Shown in pieces: positions 29,350 to 40,903 of a stretch of 64,000 bases of DNA. Both the position numbers and the translations under genes were made by a program. Each line of letters begins with the position of its first letter. Within the stretch, counting starts at the first letter, position 1. Source of the stretch: Pectobacterium fontis (GTDB lineage: Bacteria > Pseudomonadota > Gammaproteobacteria > Enterobacterales > Enterobacteriaceae); assembly GCF_000803215.1 (NCBI RefSeq), contig NZ_JSXC01000035.1:107129-171128 (forward strand). The letters run 5' to 3'. Under the pieces are notes generated by a model, which saw nothing but the letters and a program-made list of their open reading frames with translations, did not search any database and was not told the DNA's origin.

Positions 29350-31096
29350 TGTGCCTGTGCAGATCGCGTTGGACGGGCTGGAAAAACGCTTTACCGGACA
29401 GGAAAAGCCCGCGCTCGCCAGCCTGACCGCTGACATACACAGCGGCGCGGTCACGGGGCTAGTTGGCCCAGACGGTGCGGGTAAAACCACTCTGCTGCGC
29501 ATGCTGGCGGGATTATTAACGCCCAGCGGCGGCAGACTGCGTGTCGCGAATCTTGATCCCATCAACGAAGACCGCCAGCTCCATGCCATTTTGGGCTACA
29601 TGCCGCAAAAGTTCGGCCTGTATGAAGATCTGACGGTCATGGAAAATCTGACGCTGTATGCCGACTTGCGCGGCATCATCGGCGATGAGCGCAAAGACAC
29701 CTTCGCTCGCCTGCTGTCATTTACCGACCTGACTCGTTTTACCGCCAGGCTGGCAGGCAAGCTCTCCGGCGGCATGAAACAGAAATTAGGGCTGGCCTGT
29801 ACCCTGCTGGGGCAGCCGAAAGTGCTCTTGCTGGACGAACCGGGCGTAGGTGTTGACCCGATATCCCGCCGTGAACTGTGGCACATGGTGCACGAACTGG
29901 CTGACGACGGCATGCTGATCCTGTGGAGCACGTCTTACCTCGATGAGGCGGATCAGTGCCGCGACGTACTGCTGCTGAACGAGGGCGAACTGCTGTATCG
30001 CGGTGCGCCACGCGATCTGACCGCACGCATGGGCGGGCGTTGTATTCTGGTGGATACTGGCGAGCGCCGACATCGGGATGTGTTACAGGCAGCGCTGCGT
30101 CTGCCACAGGTAAGCGACGGCGTGATTCAGGGACAATATATCAGGCTGATGCTAAAACCCGATGCGGATCGGGCAGCGCTGCTCTCCGCCTTACATCTGG
30201 AAGCCAACAGCCTGCACGATACCGAGCCGCGCTTTGAAGATGCCTTTATCGATCTGTTGGGCGGCGGCCCGCCCAGTGATTCCTCGCTGGCGAGTATCAT
30301 GCCGCTGATTGACGTCAGCGGCGGCGAAACGGTGATTGAAGCACAGGGGCTGACGAAAAAATTTGGTGATTTCGCCGCGACTGATCACGTCAGTTTTCAG
30401 GTCAAGCGAGGCGAAATATTCGGTCTGCTCGGCCCGAATGGCGCAGGCAAATCGACAACTTTCAAGATGATGTGCGGCCTGCTGGTGCCAACGGAAGGCA
30501 AGGCACTGGTGCTGGATATGGATCTGAAAACCAGCTCCGGCAAAGCACGCCAACATTTAGGGTATATGGCGCAGAAGTTCTCACTCTATGGCAACCTGAC
30601 CGTCGAACAGAACCTGCGTTTTTTCTCCGGCGTTTATGGACTCAGGGGCAAGAAGCAGCGCGATAAAATGGCCGGCATGACCGAGGCATTCAACTTCCTG
30701 CCAATTTACCGCCAAACGCCGGATGCCTTGCCACTAGGATTCAAGCAGCGATTGGCGCTGGCCTGCGCATTGATGCACGAACCGGATATTCTGTTTCTCG
30801 ATGAACCGACCTCCGGCGTCGATCCACTTACGCGGCGTGAATTCTGGATCCACATCAACGGCATGGTTAACCGCGGCGTTACCGTGATGGTCACCACTCA
30901 CTTTATGGACGAGGCTGAATATTGCGACCGCATCGGACTGGTGTATCGCGGCAAGCTGATCGCCAGTGGCACCCCCGATGAACTCAAGCATCAGGCGGCC
31001 AGTACACAGACGCCCTCACCCACGATGGAAGAAGCATTTATCGCGCTGATTCAGGCTTACGATGAGGGGGCGGAACATGAAACAAAATCCGGTTGA
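29342..31096 (+). CDS. ybhF: ABC exporter ATPase YbhF (two nucleotide-binding domains)
   Basis: A 584-residue protein with two full ATPase domains in one chain. Walker [10 protein letters not shown] and GPNGAGKST; Walker B VLLLDEP and ILFLDEP; the first signature is LSGGMKQK, whereas the second has degenerated to LPLGFKQR. The degenerate signature suggests one weak ATP site; similar asymmetry is common in such fusions. The ATG at 29342 overlaps the ybhG stop. Confidence 0.93.
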   Translation: MTNVPVQIALDGLEKRFTGQEKPALASLTADIHSGAVTGLVGPDGAGKTTLLRMLAGLLTPSGGRLRVANLDPINEDRQLHAILGYMPQKFGLYEDLTVMENLTLYADLRGIIGDERKDTFARLLSFTDLTRFTARLAGKLSGGMKQKLGLACTLLGQPKVLLLDEPGVGVDPISRRELWHMVHELADDGMLILWSTSYLDEADQCRDVLLLNEGELLYRGAPRDLTARMGGRCILVDTGERRHRDVLQAALRLPQVSDGVIQGQYIRLMLKPDADRAALLSALHLEANSLHDTEPRFEDAFIDLLGGGPPSDSSLASIMPLIDVSGGETVIEAQGLTKKFGDFAATDHVSFQVKRGEIFGLLGPNGAGKSTTFKMMCGLLVPTEGKALVLDMDLKTSSGKARQHLGYMAQKFSLYGNLTVEQNLRFFSGVYGLRGKKQRDKMAGMTEAFNFLPIYRQTPDALPLGFKQRLALACALMHEPDILFLDEPTSGVDPLTRREFWIHINGMVNRGVTVMVTTHFMDEAEYCDRIGLVYRGKLIASGTPDELKHQAASTQTPSPTMEEAFIALIQAYDEGAEHETKSG

Positions 31097-32231
31097 ACAA
31101 GGTAGTGCGTATTTTTCCACACGCCGCCTGCGGGCACTGTGCCTGAAAGAGACGCGCCAAATCTTACGCGACCCCAGCAGCGGCCTGATTGCATTCGTGA
31201 TCCCGCTGCTGTTGCTGTTTATCTTCGGCTATGGCATCAATCTGGATTCCAGCCGCCTCCACGTTGGCATCTTGCTGGAACAACAGAGCCAGGACGCACG
31301 CGATCTGGCGAATACCTTTGCCGCCTCGCCGTTTATCGACCCCATTATTAGCAACAATCGTCAGCACCTGATTCAGCAAATGCAGGCCGGACGGATCCGT
31401 GGCATGATTGTGATCCCTACCGACTTTGCCGAGCGACTGGCGCGAGCGGGCGATCGCGCGCCAATCCAGGTTATCACCGACGGCAGCGAACCTAACACAG
31501 CAAATTTCGTTCAGGGATACGCGGAAAGCATCTGGCTGCTGTGGCAACAGCAGCGAGCGGAAGATCGCGGCGAGTCATTCGATCAACTCATTGAAGTGCA
31601 ATCGCGCTATTGGTTTAATCCGGCAGCCATCAGTCAGCACTTCATCATTCCCGGCGCGATCACCATTATCATGACGGTGATTGGTGCGATCCTCACCTCG
31701 TTAGTTATCGCCCGCGAGTGGGAGCGCGGGACGATGGAGGCACTACTCTCGACGCAGATCACGCGTACTGAACTGCTGCTGTCCAAACTTATCCCTTATT
31801 ACTTTCTTGGCATGATCGCCATGACGCTATGTATTCTGGTGTCGACCTTCATCATGCAGGTGCCTTATCGCGGTTCACTGCTGTTGCTGTTTGTGATCAG
31901 CAGCCTGTTTCTTGCCAGCACGCTAGGGATGGGGTTGCTGATCTCCACGCTGACTCGCAACCAGTTCAACGCCGCCATGGTCGCGCTAAATGCGGCCTTC
32001 CTGCCAGCCATCATGCTGTCCGGTTTTATTTTTGAAATCGACAGCATGCCGGAATTTGTTCGTGGCGTGTCCTACATCATCCCGGCACGCTATTTCGTCA
32101 ATACGCTGCAAACACTGTTTCTCGCGGGGAATATCGGTACGGTGCTGATCGCTAACCTGTTGTTTCTCATTCTCTCCGCGATTGTTTTTATTGGCCTGAC
32201 GGCCTGGCAAACCCGGCGCAGGCTGGATTAG
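31077..32231 (+). CDS. ybhS: ABC exporter permease YbhS
   Basis: A 384-residue ABC-2 type permease. One membrane segment near the N-terminus (about 40-60), a large periplasmic domain, then five C-terminal segments with [16 protein letters not shown] before them. The ATG at 31077 overlaps the ybhF end by 20 bases and has GAGGGGG upstream. Confidence 0.92.
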   Translation: MKQNPVEQGSAYFSTRRLRALCLKETRQILRDPSSGLIAFVIPLLLLFIFGYGINLDSSRLHVGILLEQQSQDARDLANTFAASPFIDPIISNNRQHLIQQMQAGRIRGMIVIPTDFAERLARAGDRAPIQVITDGSEPNTANFVQGYAESIWLLWQQQRAEDRGESFDQLIEVQSRYWFNPAAISQHFIIPGAITIIMTVIGAILTSLVIAREWERGTMEALLSTQITRTELLLSKLIPYYFLGMIAMTLCILVSTFIMQVPYRGSLLLLFVISSLFLASTLGMGLLISTLTRNQFNAAMVALNAAFLPAIMLSGFIFEIDSMPEFVRGVSYIIPARYFVNTLQTLFLAGNIGTVLIANLLFLILSAIVFIGLTAWQTRRRLD

Positions 32232-32240
32232 GGAGCGATA

Positions 32241-33362
32241 ATGCTGCATCGTCTCTGGACATTGATTATCAAGGAACTGCAATCGCTGCTGCGCGATCCG
32301 CAAACGCGATCCATTCTGGTGCTGCCGGTTATCCTTCAGGTTTCCCTGTTTCCTTTCGCCGCGACGCTCGACGTGACCAATGCGACCATCGCGATTTACA
32401 GTGAAGATAGCGGCCCCCATGCGATGGAGTTGACGCAACGCTTTGCCAAGGCGAAATCCTTCTCTCATGTGCTAATGCTGCATAGCCCGCAGGATGTGGC
32501 ACCGACGCTGGATAATCAGCGTGCGCTTCTTATTCTGCGCTTCCCGCCACAATTTTCTCGTGATATCGCCAGCGGCAATAGCGCATCGCTTCAGCTTATT
32601 CTGGACGGCAGACGCTCCAATAGCGCACAGATTGCCGCCAGCGATGTGCAGCACATCGTGCGGGACTATCAGTTGGAATTAATGGCGGCCAGCGCTATGC
32701 CAAACCCCGCCACTCATCACAACAGCGAGCTGGTGGTACGCCACTGGTATAACCCGAATCTGGACTATAAATGGTTTGTGGTGCCGTCGCTGATTGCCAT
32801 GATCGCCACGATTGGCGTGCTGATTGTTACGGCACTTTCTGTCGCGCGCGAGCGGGAACAAGGCACGCTGGAGCAACTGCTGGTTTCGCCGCTCTCCACC
32901 AGCCAAATCTTCATTGGTAAAGCCGTTCCCGCGCTGATTGTCGCCACGTTTCAGGCCACCATCGTGCTATTGGCGGGGATACTGGTTTTTCATATCCCCT
33001 TCGCCGGATCGCTGCTGCTGTTTTACACCACGATGCTGATCTATGGTCTGTCGCTGGTCGGCTTCGGTCTGCTGATTTCCTCGCTGTGCGCCACGCAGCA
33101 ACAGGCGTTTATCGGCGTGTTTGTTTTCCTGATGCCTGCGATTCTGCTTTCCGGCTATGTGTCACCGGTTGAGAACATGCCCATCTGGTTACAACATCTC
33201 ACCTGGATTAACCCAATCCGCCACTTCACCGATATCACTAAACAGATTTACCTCAAGGATGCGGATTTCAGCATTATCTGGGGAAGTTTATGGCCGCTGT
33301 TCATCATCACGCTGACCACCGGCTCGGCAGCCTACGCCATTTTCCGCCGGAATATCGCGTAA
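32241..33362 (+). CDS. ybhR: ABC exporter permease YbhR
   Basis: A 373-residue ABC-2 type permease, the partner of YbhS, with the same layout (N-terminal segment, periplasmic domain, five C-terminal segments; [16 protein letters not shown] at the amphipathic entry). It begins nine bases after ybhS. The E. coli complex gives resistance to some antibiotics and exports cations; the substrate here is not known. Confidence 0.92.
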   Translation: MLHRLWTLIIKELQSLLRDPQTRSILVLPVILQVSLFPFAATLDVTNATIAIYSEDSGPHAMELTQRFAKAKSFSHVLMLHSPQDVAPTLDNQRALLILRFPPQFSRDIASGNSASLQLILDGRRSNSAQIAASDVQHIVRDYQLELMAASAMPNPATHHNSELVVRHWYNPNLDYKWFVVPSLIAMIATIGVLIVTALSVAREREQGTLEQLLVSPLSTSQIFIGKAVPALIVATFQATIVLLAGILVFHIPFAGSLLLFYTTMLIYGLSLVGFGLLISSLCATQQQAFIGVFVFLMPAILLSGYVSPVENMPIWLQHLTWINPIRHFTDITKQIYLKDADFSIIWGSLWPLFIITLTTGSAAYAIFRRNIA

Positions 33363-33391
33363 TAGCAGGTAAGGGAATATCGGTGGAAGGA

Positions 33392-33419
33392 TGTCTGGCG
33401 CGGGGAATTGCGCCAGACA
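33392..33419. terminator. Hairpin between ybhR and ybhL
   Basis: TGTCTGGCGC (33392-33401) pairs perfectly with GCGCCAGACA (33410-33419) between convergent genes. T tracts are weak on both sides. Confidence 0.6.
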
Positions 33420-33430
33420 GGGGAAATAAA

Positions 33431-34138
33431 TTAACGACGATTACCGAAAATACGCAGCAGCATCAGGAACAGATTGATGAAGTCAAGATACAGGGTCAAC
33501 GCGCCAACAATGGCGTATTTGCGGAAGTTGTCTTTGTCATCAACGGACAACTGCTCGCCGATATTTTTCAGTTTCTGGGTGTCATACGCCGTCAAACCAA
33601 CAAACACCACCACGCCAATATAGGTTACTGCCCACATCAGCGCTTCACTCTTCAGCCACATATTCACCAGCGAAGCCAATATAATCCCGATCAACGCCAT
33701 GAACAGCATACTGCCGAAGCCGCTCAAATCACGCTTCGTGGTGTAGCCATACAGGCTCATCGCCCCGAACATCCCCGCCGTAATCACAAAGGTACTGGCA
33801 ATGGATTCCGTAGAGTAAATGGCGAAAATGCTGGAAAGCGTCAGCCCCGTCAGCGCGGAATACAGCATGAACAGCGAGGTGGCAACGGCACCACTCAGGC
33901 GCTGCACCATACCAGAAATCACAAATACCAGTCCCAGTTGGGCAATAATCAGTCCATAAAATGTGACCTTACTGGAAAACACAAACTCCAATACCGCTGG
34001 CGTATTCGCCGCATTCCAGGATACAAATGCCGTCAGCAGGAGGCCACAGCACATCCAGCCATAAACCTGCGCCATATAGGTCTGAAGACCAGACTGCGAG
34101 CGTTCAACGATTGAACCCGAGCGTGGATATCTGTCCAT
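33431..34138 (-). CDS. ybhL: Bax inhibitor-1 family membrane protein YbhL
   Basis: A 235-residue inner-membrane protein with seven transmembrane segments, of the TMBIM/BI-1 family. YGWMCCGLLLTAFVSW near the N-terminus and ALTLYLDFINLFLMLLRIFG at the end are family hallmarks; the C-terminal aspartate in YLDFIN corresponds to the pH-sensing pair of relatives. Bacterial members leak calcium or act as chaperones; the role is not settled. E. coli has the same gene next to moaE. Confidence 0.92.
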   Translation of the reverse strand: MDRYPRSGSIVERSQSGLQTYMAQVYGWMCCGLLLTAFVSWNAANTPAVLEFVFSSKVTFYGLIIAQLGLVFVISGMVQRLSGAVATSLFMLYSALTGLTLSSIFAIYSTESIASTFVITAGMFGAMSLYGYTTKRDLSGFGSMLFMALIGIILASLVNMWLKSEALMWAVTYIGVVVFVGLTAYDTQKLKNIGEQLSVDDKDNFRKYAIVGALTLYLDFINLFLMLLRIFGNRR

Positions 34139-34249
34139 GATGTTACCTTTGCATAAAGTTATCTGATTAACGCGGTGTCAGCCGCCTGATTGGGGAGCGA
34201 GACGGAATAGATGCTCCCCGCCATACTGTTATCCTAACACAGAAATCGC

Positions 34250-34702
34250 CTACCAGCGTTGCGCAGCCTGTTTATCGCTGTCGCGTGATTCTACCCAGCG
34301 CTCACCTTCCGGCGTCGCCTCCCGTTTCCAGAACGGTGCGCGGGTTTTCAGGTAATCCATAATGAACTGAGCGGCATCAAACGCCGCGCTGCGGTGGGCA
34401 GCACTCACGCCAACAAACACAATTTCCTCGCCCGGATAGAGCGCGCCCACCCGATGGATCACGCTGACACGCGGCAATTCCCAACGTTTGCGCGCCAGTT
34501 CGACAATCTCCGTCAGCGCCTTTTCCGTCATGCCGGGATAATGTTCCAGCGTCAACGCGCTGACGTTTTTCGCCAGATTGTGATTACGCACTTTACCGGT
34601 GAACGTCACCACCGCGCCGTCTTCATCACACTGCGCCAGCCACTGGTATTCCTCGCCCACGTTGAAATTCGCTTCACCCACCCGAATACGCGTATCTGTC
34701 AC
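34250..34702 (-). CDS. moaE: Molybdopterin synthase catalytic subunit MoaE
   Basis: A 150-residue protein that, with thiocarboxylated MoaD, turns cyclic pyranopterin monophosphate into molybdopterin. GAVVTFTGKVRNHN, AHRSAAF and the catalytic lysine region KTRAPFWKRE are conserved. The start is taken as GTG at 34702: GGGAGGT lies five bases upstream, and the length then equals E. coli MoaE. The moaD stop is at 34705, directly before it. Confidence 0.95.
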   Translation of the reverse strand: MTDTRIRVGEANFNVGEEYQWLAQCDEDGAVVTFTGKVRNHNLAKNVSALTLEHYPGMTEKALTEIVELARKRWELPRVSVIHRVGALYPGEEIVFVGVSAAHRSAAFDAAQFIMDYLKTRAPFWKREATPEGERWVESRDSDKQAAQRW

Positions 34703-34704
34703 GA

Positions 34705-34950
34705 TCAACCTCCCGTTACCGGTGGGAAAAACGCCACTTCATCGCCGTCTTGTAACGGATGAGTCAGTTCAACCAGCGACTGATTCACCGCCGCCAACAG
34801 CTTGCCGGACTCCAGCGCCAATGCCCAACGCGCGCCACGCAGACACAGTGCCTGTCGGACATCCTCTACGGTGGCATACTCAGCAGGCAGCGACAGGCTA
34901 TCGGTCTCGATCAGTTCGCGCACTTGCGCAAAAAACAGCACCTTAATCAT
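34705..34950 (-). CDS. moaD: Molybdopterin synthase sulfur carrier MoaD
   Basis: An 81-residue ubiquitin-like protein ending in GG (PPVTGG). That C-terminal glycine is adenylated by MoeB and becomes the thiocarboxylate that supplies sulfur to MoaE. Its ATG overlaps the moaC stop as ATGA. Confidence 0.95.
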   Translation of the reverse strand: MIKVLFFAQVRELIETDSLSLPAEYATVEDVRQALCLRGARWALALESGKLLAAVNQSLVELTHPLQDGDEVAFFPPVTGG

Positions 34951-35441
34951 GCGCCCTCCGCCGTAAAATCACCGGATTTGCCGCCGCTTTTTGCCAGCAG
35001 CCGCACCGGACCAATCACCATGTCTTTTTGCACGGCTTTGCACATGTCATAGATAGTCAGGGCAGCGACAGAAGCAGCCGTCAACGCCTCCATCTCCACG
35101 CCAGTTTTCCCCGTCAGGCGACAGAGAGACTCGATACGCACCCGATTGTGCTCCGGCTGTGCCTCCAGTTCGACCGCAACCTTACTCAACAGCAGCGGGT
35201 GACAGAGCGGGATCAGTTCCCAGGTACGTTTCGCCGCCTGAATGCCGGCGATACGTGCAGTCGCGAAGACATCGCCTTTATGGTGACTCCCGGCAATAAT
35301 CATCGCCAGCGTCTGCGGCGCCATTTCAACAAAGGCTTCCGCGCGAGCTTCACGTACCGTTTCGGCTTTGGCGGAAACGTCCACCATTGCGGCTTCGCCA
35401 GCGGCGTTAAGGTGGGTCAATTGTGGCTTAGAGGATGACAT
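34947..35441 (-). CDS. moaC: Cyclic pyranopterin monophosphate synthase MoaC
   Basis: A 164-residue enzyme acting after Moa[15 protein letters not shown], the segment [11 protein letters not shown] and the catalytic lysine region [10 protein letters not shown] through [10 protein letters not shown] are typical. Family length is about 160. It is in one operon with moaA, B, D and E. Confidence 0.96.
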   Translation of the reverse strand: MSSSKPQLTHLNAAGEAAMVDVSAKAETVREARAEAFVEMAPQTLAMIIAGSHHKGDVFATARIAGIQAAKRTWELIPLCHPLLLSKVAVELEAQPEHNRVRIESLCRLTGKTGVEMEALTAASVAALTIYDMCKAVQKDMVIGPVRLLAKSGGKSGDFTAEGA

Positions 35442-35459
35442 AGTGAACCAGACTTTCCG

Positions 35460-35978
35460 TTAAGAGGATTTTTTTAAGTGTGGATAGAAATTACAAGGTT
35501 TCTGACGCGCATCCAGTTGGTCCTGAATGATACGCTCCCACGCGGTGCGGCAGGCGCGAGCCGAGCCAGGCATGGCGAAAATCACCGTCTGATTCGCCAG
35601 ACCGGCAAGCGCACGCGATTGCAGCGTTGCCGTGCCGATATCTTCATACGACACCATGCGAAACAGTTCGCCAAAACCTTCAATTTCCCGATCGAACAGG
35701 ACGCGAATGGCCTCCGGCACGACATCCCCTGCCGTAAAGCCCGTCCCGCCGTTAATCAGAATGCCCTGTACTTCATCGCGGGCAATCCACGCCGAGATTT
35801 GTGCACGAATCTGGTACAGATTCTCTTTTACGATGGCGCTCGCAACAATGTGGTGCCCTGCTGACTGCGCCGCGTCGCGCAGGTAGTCACCGGAGGTGTC
35901 ATCTTCCGCCGTACGGCGTTCGGAAACGGTCAGTACCGCAAGATTAAGAGAAACGAATTCGCTGCTGACTTTGCTCAT
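35460..35978 (-). CDS. moaB: Molybdenum cofactor protein MoaB
   Basis: A 172-residue MoaB/Mog-type molybdopterin-binding protein. LTVSERRTAEDDTSGDYL at the start and GGTGFTAGDV in the middle (the MPT-binding glycine motif) are clear. In E. coli it is dispensable and its adenylyl transfer role is taken by MogA. AAAGGAG precedes the ATG. Confidence 0.95.
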   Translation of the reverse strand: MSKVSSEFVSLNLAVLTVSERRTAEDDTSGDYLRDAAQSAGHHIVASAIVKENLYQIRAQISAWIARDEVQGILINGGTGFTAGDVVPEAIRVLFDREIEGFGELFRMVSYEDIGTATLQSRALAGLANQTVIFAMPGSARACRTAWERIIQDQLDARQKPCNFYPHLKKSS

Positions 35979-36012
35979 GTCAGGCTCCTTTAAGAATCAG
36001 TGATGTCGCGGA

Positions 36013-37002
36013 TTAACCGCCGATAAATGACAGGTTTTGCGTCATGCCGCTGTTGCCTTCATGCAGGAAGTGAGTCTGCTTCTTCGCCGACAATCCGCCT
36101 GAAATACGCATTTTTAAATCATCGAGATGACCATCGTCGGCCAGCAAGTCGCGCAGTGGAATGCCTTGCTCGCCAAACAGGCACAGGTGCAGGTTCCCCA
36201 CCGCAGAGACACGCAGGCGGTTGCAGCTCAGACAGAAATCTTTCTCATACGGCATGATCAGCCCGATTTCGCCCTGATAGTCAGGGTGGCAAAATACCTG
36301 TGCGGGGCCGTCGCTACGGGCACGCGGTTGCTGTTGCCAGCCTTGCTGCAAGAGTTGCTGACGAATCACGTCACCGGAAACATGGTGACGACGAAACAGG
36401 TCGCCCCCTTCTCCCGTTTCCATAAGTTCAATAAAGCGCAGTTGAATCGGGCGGTGTTTAATCCAGTCGAGAAAGGTTTGCAGGCTGCCCGCATTCACAT
36501 CACGCATCAGCACCGTGTTGACCTTGACCTTGGCGAAACCACAGTCAAAGGCCGCATCGATACCCGCCATCACCTGACGGAATTTATCCTGCCCGGTAAT
36601 CGCGTGAAACTGGCGCGCATCCAGACTGTCCACGCTGACGTTCAGCGACGTAAGCCCCGCCGCGCGCCACTGCGCAACGTCGCGCGCCAGACGGTAGCCA
36701 TTGGTGGTTACCGCCAACGTGCGAATGGCTGGATTTTCACGGATTGCCGCGATGATCTCGACAAAATCACGACGCAAAGAGGGTTCGCCCCCCGTGAGGC
36801 GAACTTTTTCCGTCCCTAATGCGGCGAAAGCGCGGCTGACGCGACGAATCTCATCGAGTGACAAAAAGCGATGTGGGTTGGTGCCATTAGCCTGATAACC
36901 ATCCGGCAGGCAGTAGGTACAGCGAAAATTGCAGACGTCTGTGATAGACAGACGCAAATAGTAAAACTTGCGCGCAAACGCATCAGTCAGTTGACTCACC
37001 AT
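36013..37002 (-). CDS. moaA: GTP 3',8-cyclase MoaA
   Basis: A 329-residue radical SAM enzyme that makes the first Moco intermediate from GTP. The SAM cluster cysteines are C24, C28 and C31 (CNFRCTYC); the C-terminal cluster cysteines lie in CLSCNRLR and further on; the chain ends in GG as required for activation. The start at 37002 has AAAGGTG before it; upstream codons in the same frame lie inside the Moco riboswitch. Confidence 0.96.
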   Translation of the reverse strand: MVSQLTDAFARKFYYLRLSITDVCNFRCTYCLPDGYQANGTNPHRFLSLDEIRRVSRAFAALGTEKVRLTGGEPSLRRDFVEIIAAIRENPAIRTLAVTTNGYRLARDVAQWRAAGLTSLNVSVDSLDARQFHAITGQDKFRQVMAGIDAAFDCGFAKVKVNTVLMRDVNAGSLQTFLDWIKHRPIQLRFIELMETGEGGDLFRRHHVSGDVIRQQLLQQGWQQQPRARSDGPAQVFCHPDYQGEIGLIMPYEKDFCLSCNRLRVSAVGNLHLCLFGEQGIPLRDLLADDGHLDDLKMRISGGLSAKKQTHFLHEGNSGMTQNLSFIGG

Positions 37003-37013
37003 AAACACCTTTC

Positions 37014-37128
37014 CAAATACGGGAGATGCAGGCATTTCTACCTCGCACCCTGGTGACCGCAAAGGCCACGGCCAGGGCACCGTATCACGCGCACGACGCG
37101 CATCACTTAGGCACCAAGGCTAGGAGTT
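37014..37128 (-). ncRNA. Moco (molybdenum cofactor) riboswitch in the moaA leader
   Basis: On the minus strand the leader reads CTCCTAGCC, then GATACGGTGCCCTGGCCGTG, GGTCACCAGGGTGCGAGG, a short AGAAAT-type stem loop, and CTCCCGTATTTGGAAAGG before the moaA ATG. The same blocks, in the same order, make up the Moco RNA motif upstream of E. coli moaA. The 3' arm lies next to the ribosome-binding site, so binding of Moco should reduce moaABCDE translation. Confidence 0.92.
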
Positions 37129-37424
37129 TGATTCCTATCGGTTATCCGTCAGATAACGGCAAAACTGCCGATAAAGAATCGTGATTTCATTGAATAGTCT
37201 ACTGCGAAAAAGCACAGTCAACCACTCTCAAAATCGGTATATAATTAAATATATAACGAATATTCAATACCTTATGATGCACAGCATACGGAAAAATGTG
37301 CGACAGAAATTGTCTCAGGTCATGCCTGGATGAGGATTTTTCGCCTTTTACGTTGAAATCAGCTACCTTAGCGACGATCGTCACATGTAGTTAATATTTC
37401 TCTGGCTCATTCATAAGGTTTTCT
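37129..37424. other. Divergent promoter region moaA / ybhK
   Basis: About 300 AT-rich bases that must hold the promoters of the moa operon and of ybhK. I could not assign boxes with confidence. Confidence 0.45.
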
Positions 37425-38357
37425 ATGCGCAATCGCACGTTGGCCGACCTCGACAGGGTTGTCGCGTTAGGAGGCGGGCACGGTTTAGGCCGTGTGATGT
37501 CTTCGCTCTCTTCTCTGGGTTCACGGCTAACCGGCATTGTCACGACGACCGATAACGGCGGTTCGACTGGCCGCATTCGTCGCTCTGAAGGCGGTATCGC
37601 CTGGGGTGATACCCGCAATTGCCTGAACCAGTTGATCACCACGCCCAGCGTAGCCTCTGCGATGTTTGAGTACCGCTTTAACGGTAACGGCGAACTTGCC
37701 GGACACAATCTGGGTAATCTGATGCTCAAAGCGCTCGACCACCTGAGCGTGCGACCGCTGGAAGCCATCAATCTGATTCGCAACCTGCTCAAAGTGGACG
37801 CGTTTTTAATTCCGATGTCCGAACATCCTGTCGATTTGATGGCGATTGATGAACAGGGTAATCCCGTTTATGGCGAGGTCGAGATCGATCAGTTAGCGAC
37901 CTTGCCGCAAGATTTAATGCTGTACCCGACGGTAAAAGCCACGCGGGAAGCCATTGATGCCATCGCGAAAGCCGATCTGATTTTGATTGGCCCCGGCAGC
38001 TTTCTGACCAGCCTGATGCCGCTGCTGCTATTGGACGATCTGACGCAGGCGCTCCGTCGTACACCTGCCCCTATGGTGTATATCGGCAATCTGGGCAATG
38101 AGCAGAGTAACCCCGCCGCCCGCCTGACGCTGGCAGAAAAATTATGCTGGATTGAACGTAAAGTGGGTAAATCGGTGGTGGATGCGGCCATTGTCGGCCC
38201 GAAAGTCGATATCAGCCAGATCGGCGACCGCCTGATCGTGCAGCAGGCACTGGCAGCAGAAGATGTCCCCCACCACCACGACCGTGAGCTACTGCGTCAG
38301 GCCATCGATCGCGCACTCCAGTTGCTGAGTTCTCAATCCCGCAGCCACGGCGTATAA
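37425..38357 (+). CDS. ybhK: YvcK/CofD-like gluconeogenesis factor YbhK
   Basis: A 310-residue protein with an N-terminal Rossmann-like site ([17 protein letters not shown]), [12 protein letters not shown], and [14 protein letters not shown] in the second half. YvcK relatives bind UDP-sugars and help set cell shape and carbon use. Position beside moaA is as in E. coli. It ends 83 bases from the convergent uvrB. Confidence 0.94.
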   Translation: MRNRTLADLDRVVALGGGHGLGRVMSSLSSLGSRLTGIVTTTDNGGSTGRIRRSEGGIAWGDTRNCLNQLITTPSVASAMFEYRFNGNGELAGHNLGNLMLKALDHLSVRPLEAINLIRNLLKVDAFLIPMSEHPVDLMAIDEQGNPVYGEVEIDQLATLPQDLMLYPTVKATREAIDAIAKADLILIGPGSFLTSLMPLLLLDDLTQALRRTPAPMVYIGNLGNEQSNPAARLTLAEKLCWIERKVGKSVVDAAIVGPKVDISQIGDRLIVQQALAAEDVPHHHDRELLRQAIDRALQLLSSQSRSHGV

Positions 38358-38440
38358 GTCACGCCAACCAGAATCCCTTCGGGGCTCAGGAAGCGCGTTA
38401 CCTGCTGCCCCACGCTTAATATTCAGTGAGTGTGGGAACG

Positions 38441-40453
38441 TCAGGAGGCCGCGATAAATTGCGCGCGCAGCGCCTGTACTTCATCGCGCAAAGTCGCCGC
38501 CTCTTCAAATTCAAGATTCTGCGCATGCGTCAACATCTTGCTTTCCAGCTCGCGAATTTTCAGTTCCAGCGCTTTCGGCGTCATCAGTTCATAAGGTGCC
38601 GCCGGTTCTGCCGCTTTACGACTGCCCCGTCCTTTACCTCTGTTTGTCGGTTGACCCAATTGCAGAATATCGGCAATTTTCTTGTTGAGTCCCTGTGGCA
38701 CAATCCCGTGTTCAGTATTGTAGGCTTCCTGTTTCTCGCGGCGACGCTCTGTTTCACCTATCGCTTTCGCCATGGAGGGGGTGATTTTATCGCCGTAGAG
38801 AATCGCCTTGCCACGCAGATTACGCGCCGCTCGGCCAATCGTCTGGATCAGAGAGCGTTCGGAACGCAGGAAGCCCTCTTTATCGGCATCCAGAATCGCC
38901 ACCAGCGACACTTCGGGCATATCCAGCCCTTCACGTAACAGGTTAATGCCCACCAGCACATCGAACTCGCCAAGGCGTAAATCACGAATGATTTCTACGC
39001 GCTCGACGGTATCGATATCCGAGTGCAGATAACGCACCCGCTCGCCGTGTTCTTCCAGATATTCCGTCAGATCTTCCGCCATTCGCTTGGTCAATGTCGT
39101 CACCAGCACGCGTTCGTTAATCGCTGCACGCTGGCGAATTTCGGACAGCAAATCGTCCACCTGTGTCGCAACAGGCCGCACTTCGATGAGCGGATCAAGC
39201 AATCCGGTGGGACGCACCACCTGATCGATCACTTCACCGCCCGATTTTTCCAACTCATAGTTGCCCGGCGTCGCTGAGACATAGATGGTTTGCGGCGCCA
39301 GCGCTTCGAATTCTTCAAACTTCATCGGACGGTTATCCAGCGCCGACGGCAACCGGAAACCGTATTCGACCAGCGTCTCTTTACGTGCGCGGTCGCCGCG
39401 ATACATCCCGCCAATCTGCGGCACGGTGACGTGGGATTCATCAATGACCAGTAGCCCATCGGCAGGCAGATAGTCAAACAGCGTCGGTGGCGGCTCGCCG
39501 GGGCCACGCCCGGAAAGATAACGTGAATAGTTTTCGATACCGGAGCAGTAACCCAGTTCGTTCATCATCTCCAGATCAAACTGCGTGCGTTGACTCAGCC
39601 GCTGCTCTTCCACCAGTTTGTCATTGGCCAGCAGCACCTTTTTACGGTCAGCCAGTTCAACCTTGATGTCTTCCATCGCCTGCAATATACGCTCACGTGG
39701 CGTCACGTAGTGCGTTTTCGGGTAGATGGTATAGCGCGGCACCGTTTGTAGGACATGCCCCGTCAGCGGGTCAAACAGTGATAGCCGTTCCACTTCTTCA
39801 TCGAACAGTTCAACACGCAGCGCAATGTCATCAGATTCGGCGGGGAAAATGTCGATCACTTCACCGCGCACGCGGAATGTACCGCGCTGAAATGCCTGAT
39901 CGTTACGGGAATATTGCAACTCCGCCAGACGCCGCAAAATAGCGCGCTGGTCAATTAGCATCCCCTGCGTTAAGTGCAGCATCATTTTCAGGTAGAGATC
40001 GGGATCGCCCAGACCATAGATGGCAGATACTGAGGCCACGACGATCACATCGCGCCGCTCCAGCAGCGCTTTTGTCGCGGAAAGGCGCATCTGTTCGATA
40101 TGCTCGTTAACCGACGCATCCTTTTCAATAAAGGTATCTGAGCTAGGAACGTAGGCTTCTGGCTGATAATAGTCATAGTACGAGACGAAGTACTCGACAG
40201 CGTTATCGGGAAAAAAGGCTTTCATTTCGCCGTATAGCTGCGCTGCCAGCGTTTTATTTGGCGCTAACATCATCGTTGGCCGATTAAGGTCGGCAATGAC
40301 ATTGGCGATCGTGAATGTCTTCCCTGATCCGGTGACGCCGAGTAGCGTTTGGTGCGCCAGCCCATCTTCCAGACCTTCTTTTAAGCGACGAATGGCCTCA
40401 GGCTGATCGCCTGCTGGTTTAAAGTCGGAATTCAGTGTAAATACTTTACTCAT
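38441..40453 (-). CDS. uvrB: Excinuclease ABC subunit B
   Basis: A 670-residue DNA-damage recognition helicase of nucleotide excision repair. Walker A GVTGSGKT is at 39-46, followed by the beta-hairpin region [14 protein letters not shown]-like DESH, helicase motif [11 protein letters not shown] and the C-terminal UVR domain ([11 protein letters not shown]) that contacts UvrC. An SOS box lies 132 bases upstream. Confidence 0.97.
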   Translation of the reverse strand: MSKVFTLNSDFKPAGDQPEAIRRLKEGLEDGLAHQTLLGVTGSGKTFTIANVIADLNRPTMMLAPNKTLAAQLYGEMKAFFPDNAVEYFVSYYDYYQPEAYVPSSDTFIEKDASVNEHIEQMRLSATKALLERRDVIVVASVSAIYGLGDPDLYLKMMLHLTQGMLIDQRAILRRLAELQYSRNDQAFQRGTFRVRGEVIDIFPAESDDIALRVELFDEEVERLSLFDPLTGHVLQTVPRYTIYPKTHYVTPRERILQAMEDIKVELADRKKVLLANDKLVEEQRLSQRTQFDLEMMNELGYCSGIENYSRYLSGRGPGEPPPTLFDYLPADGLLVIDESHVTVPQIGGMYRGDRARKETLVEYGFRLPSALDNRPMKFEEFEALAPQTIYVSATPGNYELEKSGGEVIDQVVRPTGLLDPLIEVRPVATQVDDLLSEIRQRAAINERVLVTTLTKRMAEDLTEYLEEHGERVRYLHSDIDTVERVEIIRDLRLGEFDVLVGINLLREGLDMPEVSLVAILDADKEGFLRSERSLIQTIGRAARNLRGKAILYGDKITPSMAKAIGETERRREKQEAYNTEHGIVPQGLNKKIADILQLGQPTNRGKGRGSRKAAEPAAPYELMTPKALELKIRELESKMLTHAQNLEFEEAATLRDEVQALRAQFIAAS

Positions 40454-40524
40454 CGTTAAGCACGCTACTTATTCGTTATTACTTATCGCTCAAGACGACG
40501 TCGTGGGTGGATGCGCTGCACTTT

Positions 40525-40562
40525 TATTTTGAACGCCAATGACTATTTTGAACGCCAATGAC
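40525..40562. repeat. Perfect 19-bp tandem duplication in the uvrB leader
   Basis: TATTTTGAACGCCAATGAC occurs twice in direct succession (40525-40543 and 40544-40562), between the SOS box and the uvrB start. Confidence 0.95.
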
Positions 40563-40584
40563 GAAATTCGCCATCGCAATAATA

Positions 40585-40600
40585 CTGGATATAAAAACAG
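40585..40600. promoter_or_regulatory. LexA (SOS) box of uvrB
   Basis: CTGGATATAAAAACAG has the CTG-N10-CAG form with the AT-rich centre of LexA operators. E. coli uvrB is also SOS-controlled. Confidence 0.85.
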
Positions 40601-40903
40601 CAGCAAGAAAATTATCGCAGGATTGGATGATTCATCGACAAATGAATTTGCTAGCACATCTATCTTTAATCTACCAGACAAAATCATCGTGATTTATCCC
40701 CAGACTCAGTAAAAATGTAACATACCGAGATCGTCGGTGACGTTAATTTATGCAACTACGCCATATTGATGCTCAAGACGCTTGATTTTACTTAACTGTA
40801 TGATAATAAATAAATTAGAAAAACCGTGGAGAATAGCGCCAACCTGGCGAAAACCCGCGCCGGCTCTCGGCTAAGGCGCGTTGTCTATCCATAATACACA
40901 TAG

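Noticed and set aside
33290..34114. 274-codon rightward ORF over ybhL
   Set aside because: It is the antisense of ybhL and overlaps the end of ybhR; the composition (many H, Q, R) is that of a shadow frame.
40490..40687. 65-codon leftward ORF upstream of uvrB
   Set aside because: It covers the SOS box and promoter region and includes the tandem duplication; no ribosome-binding site or homology.
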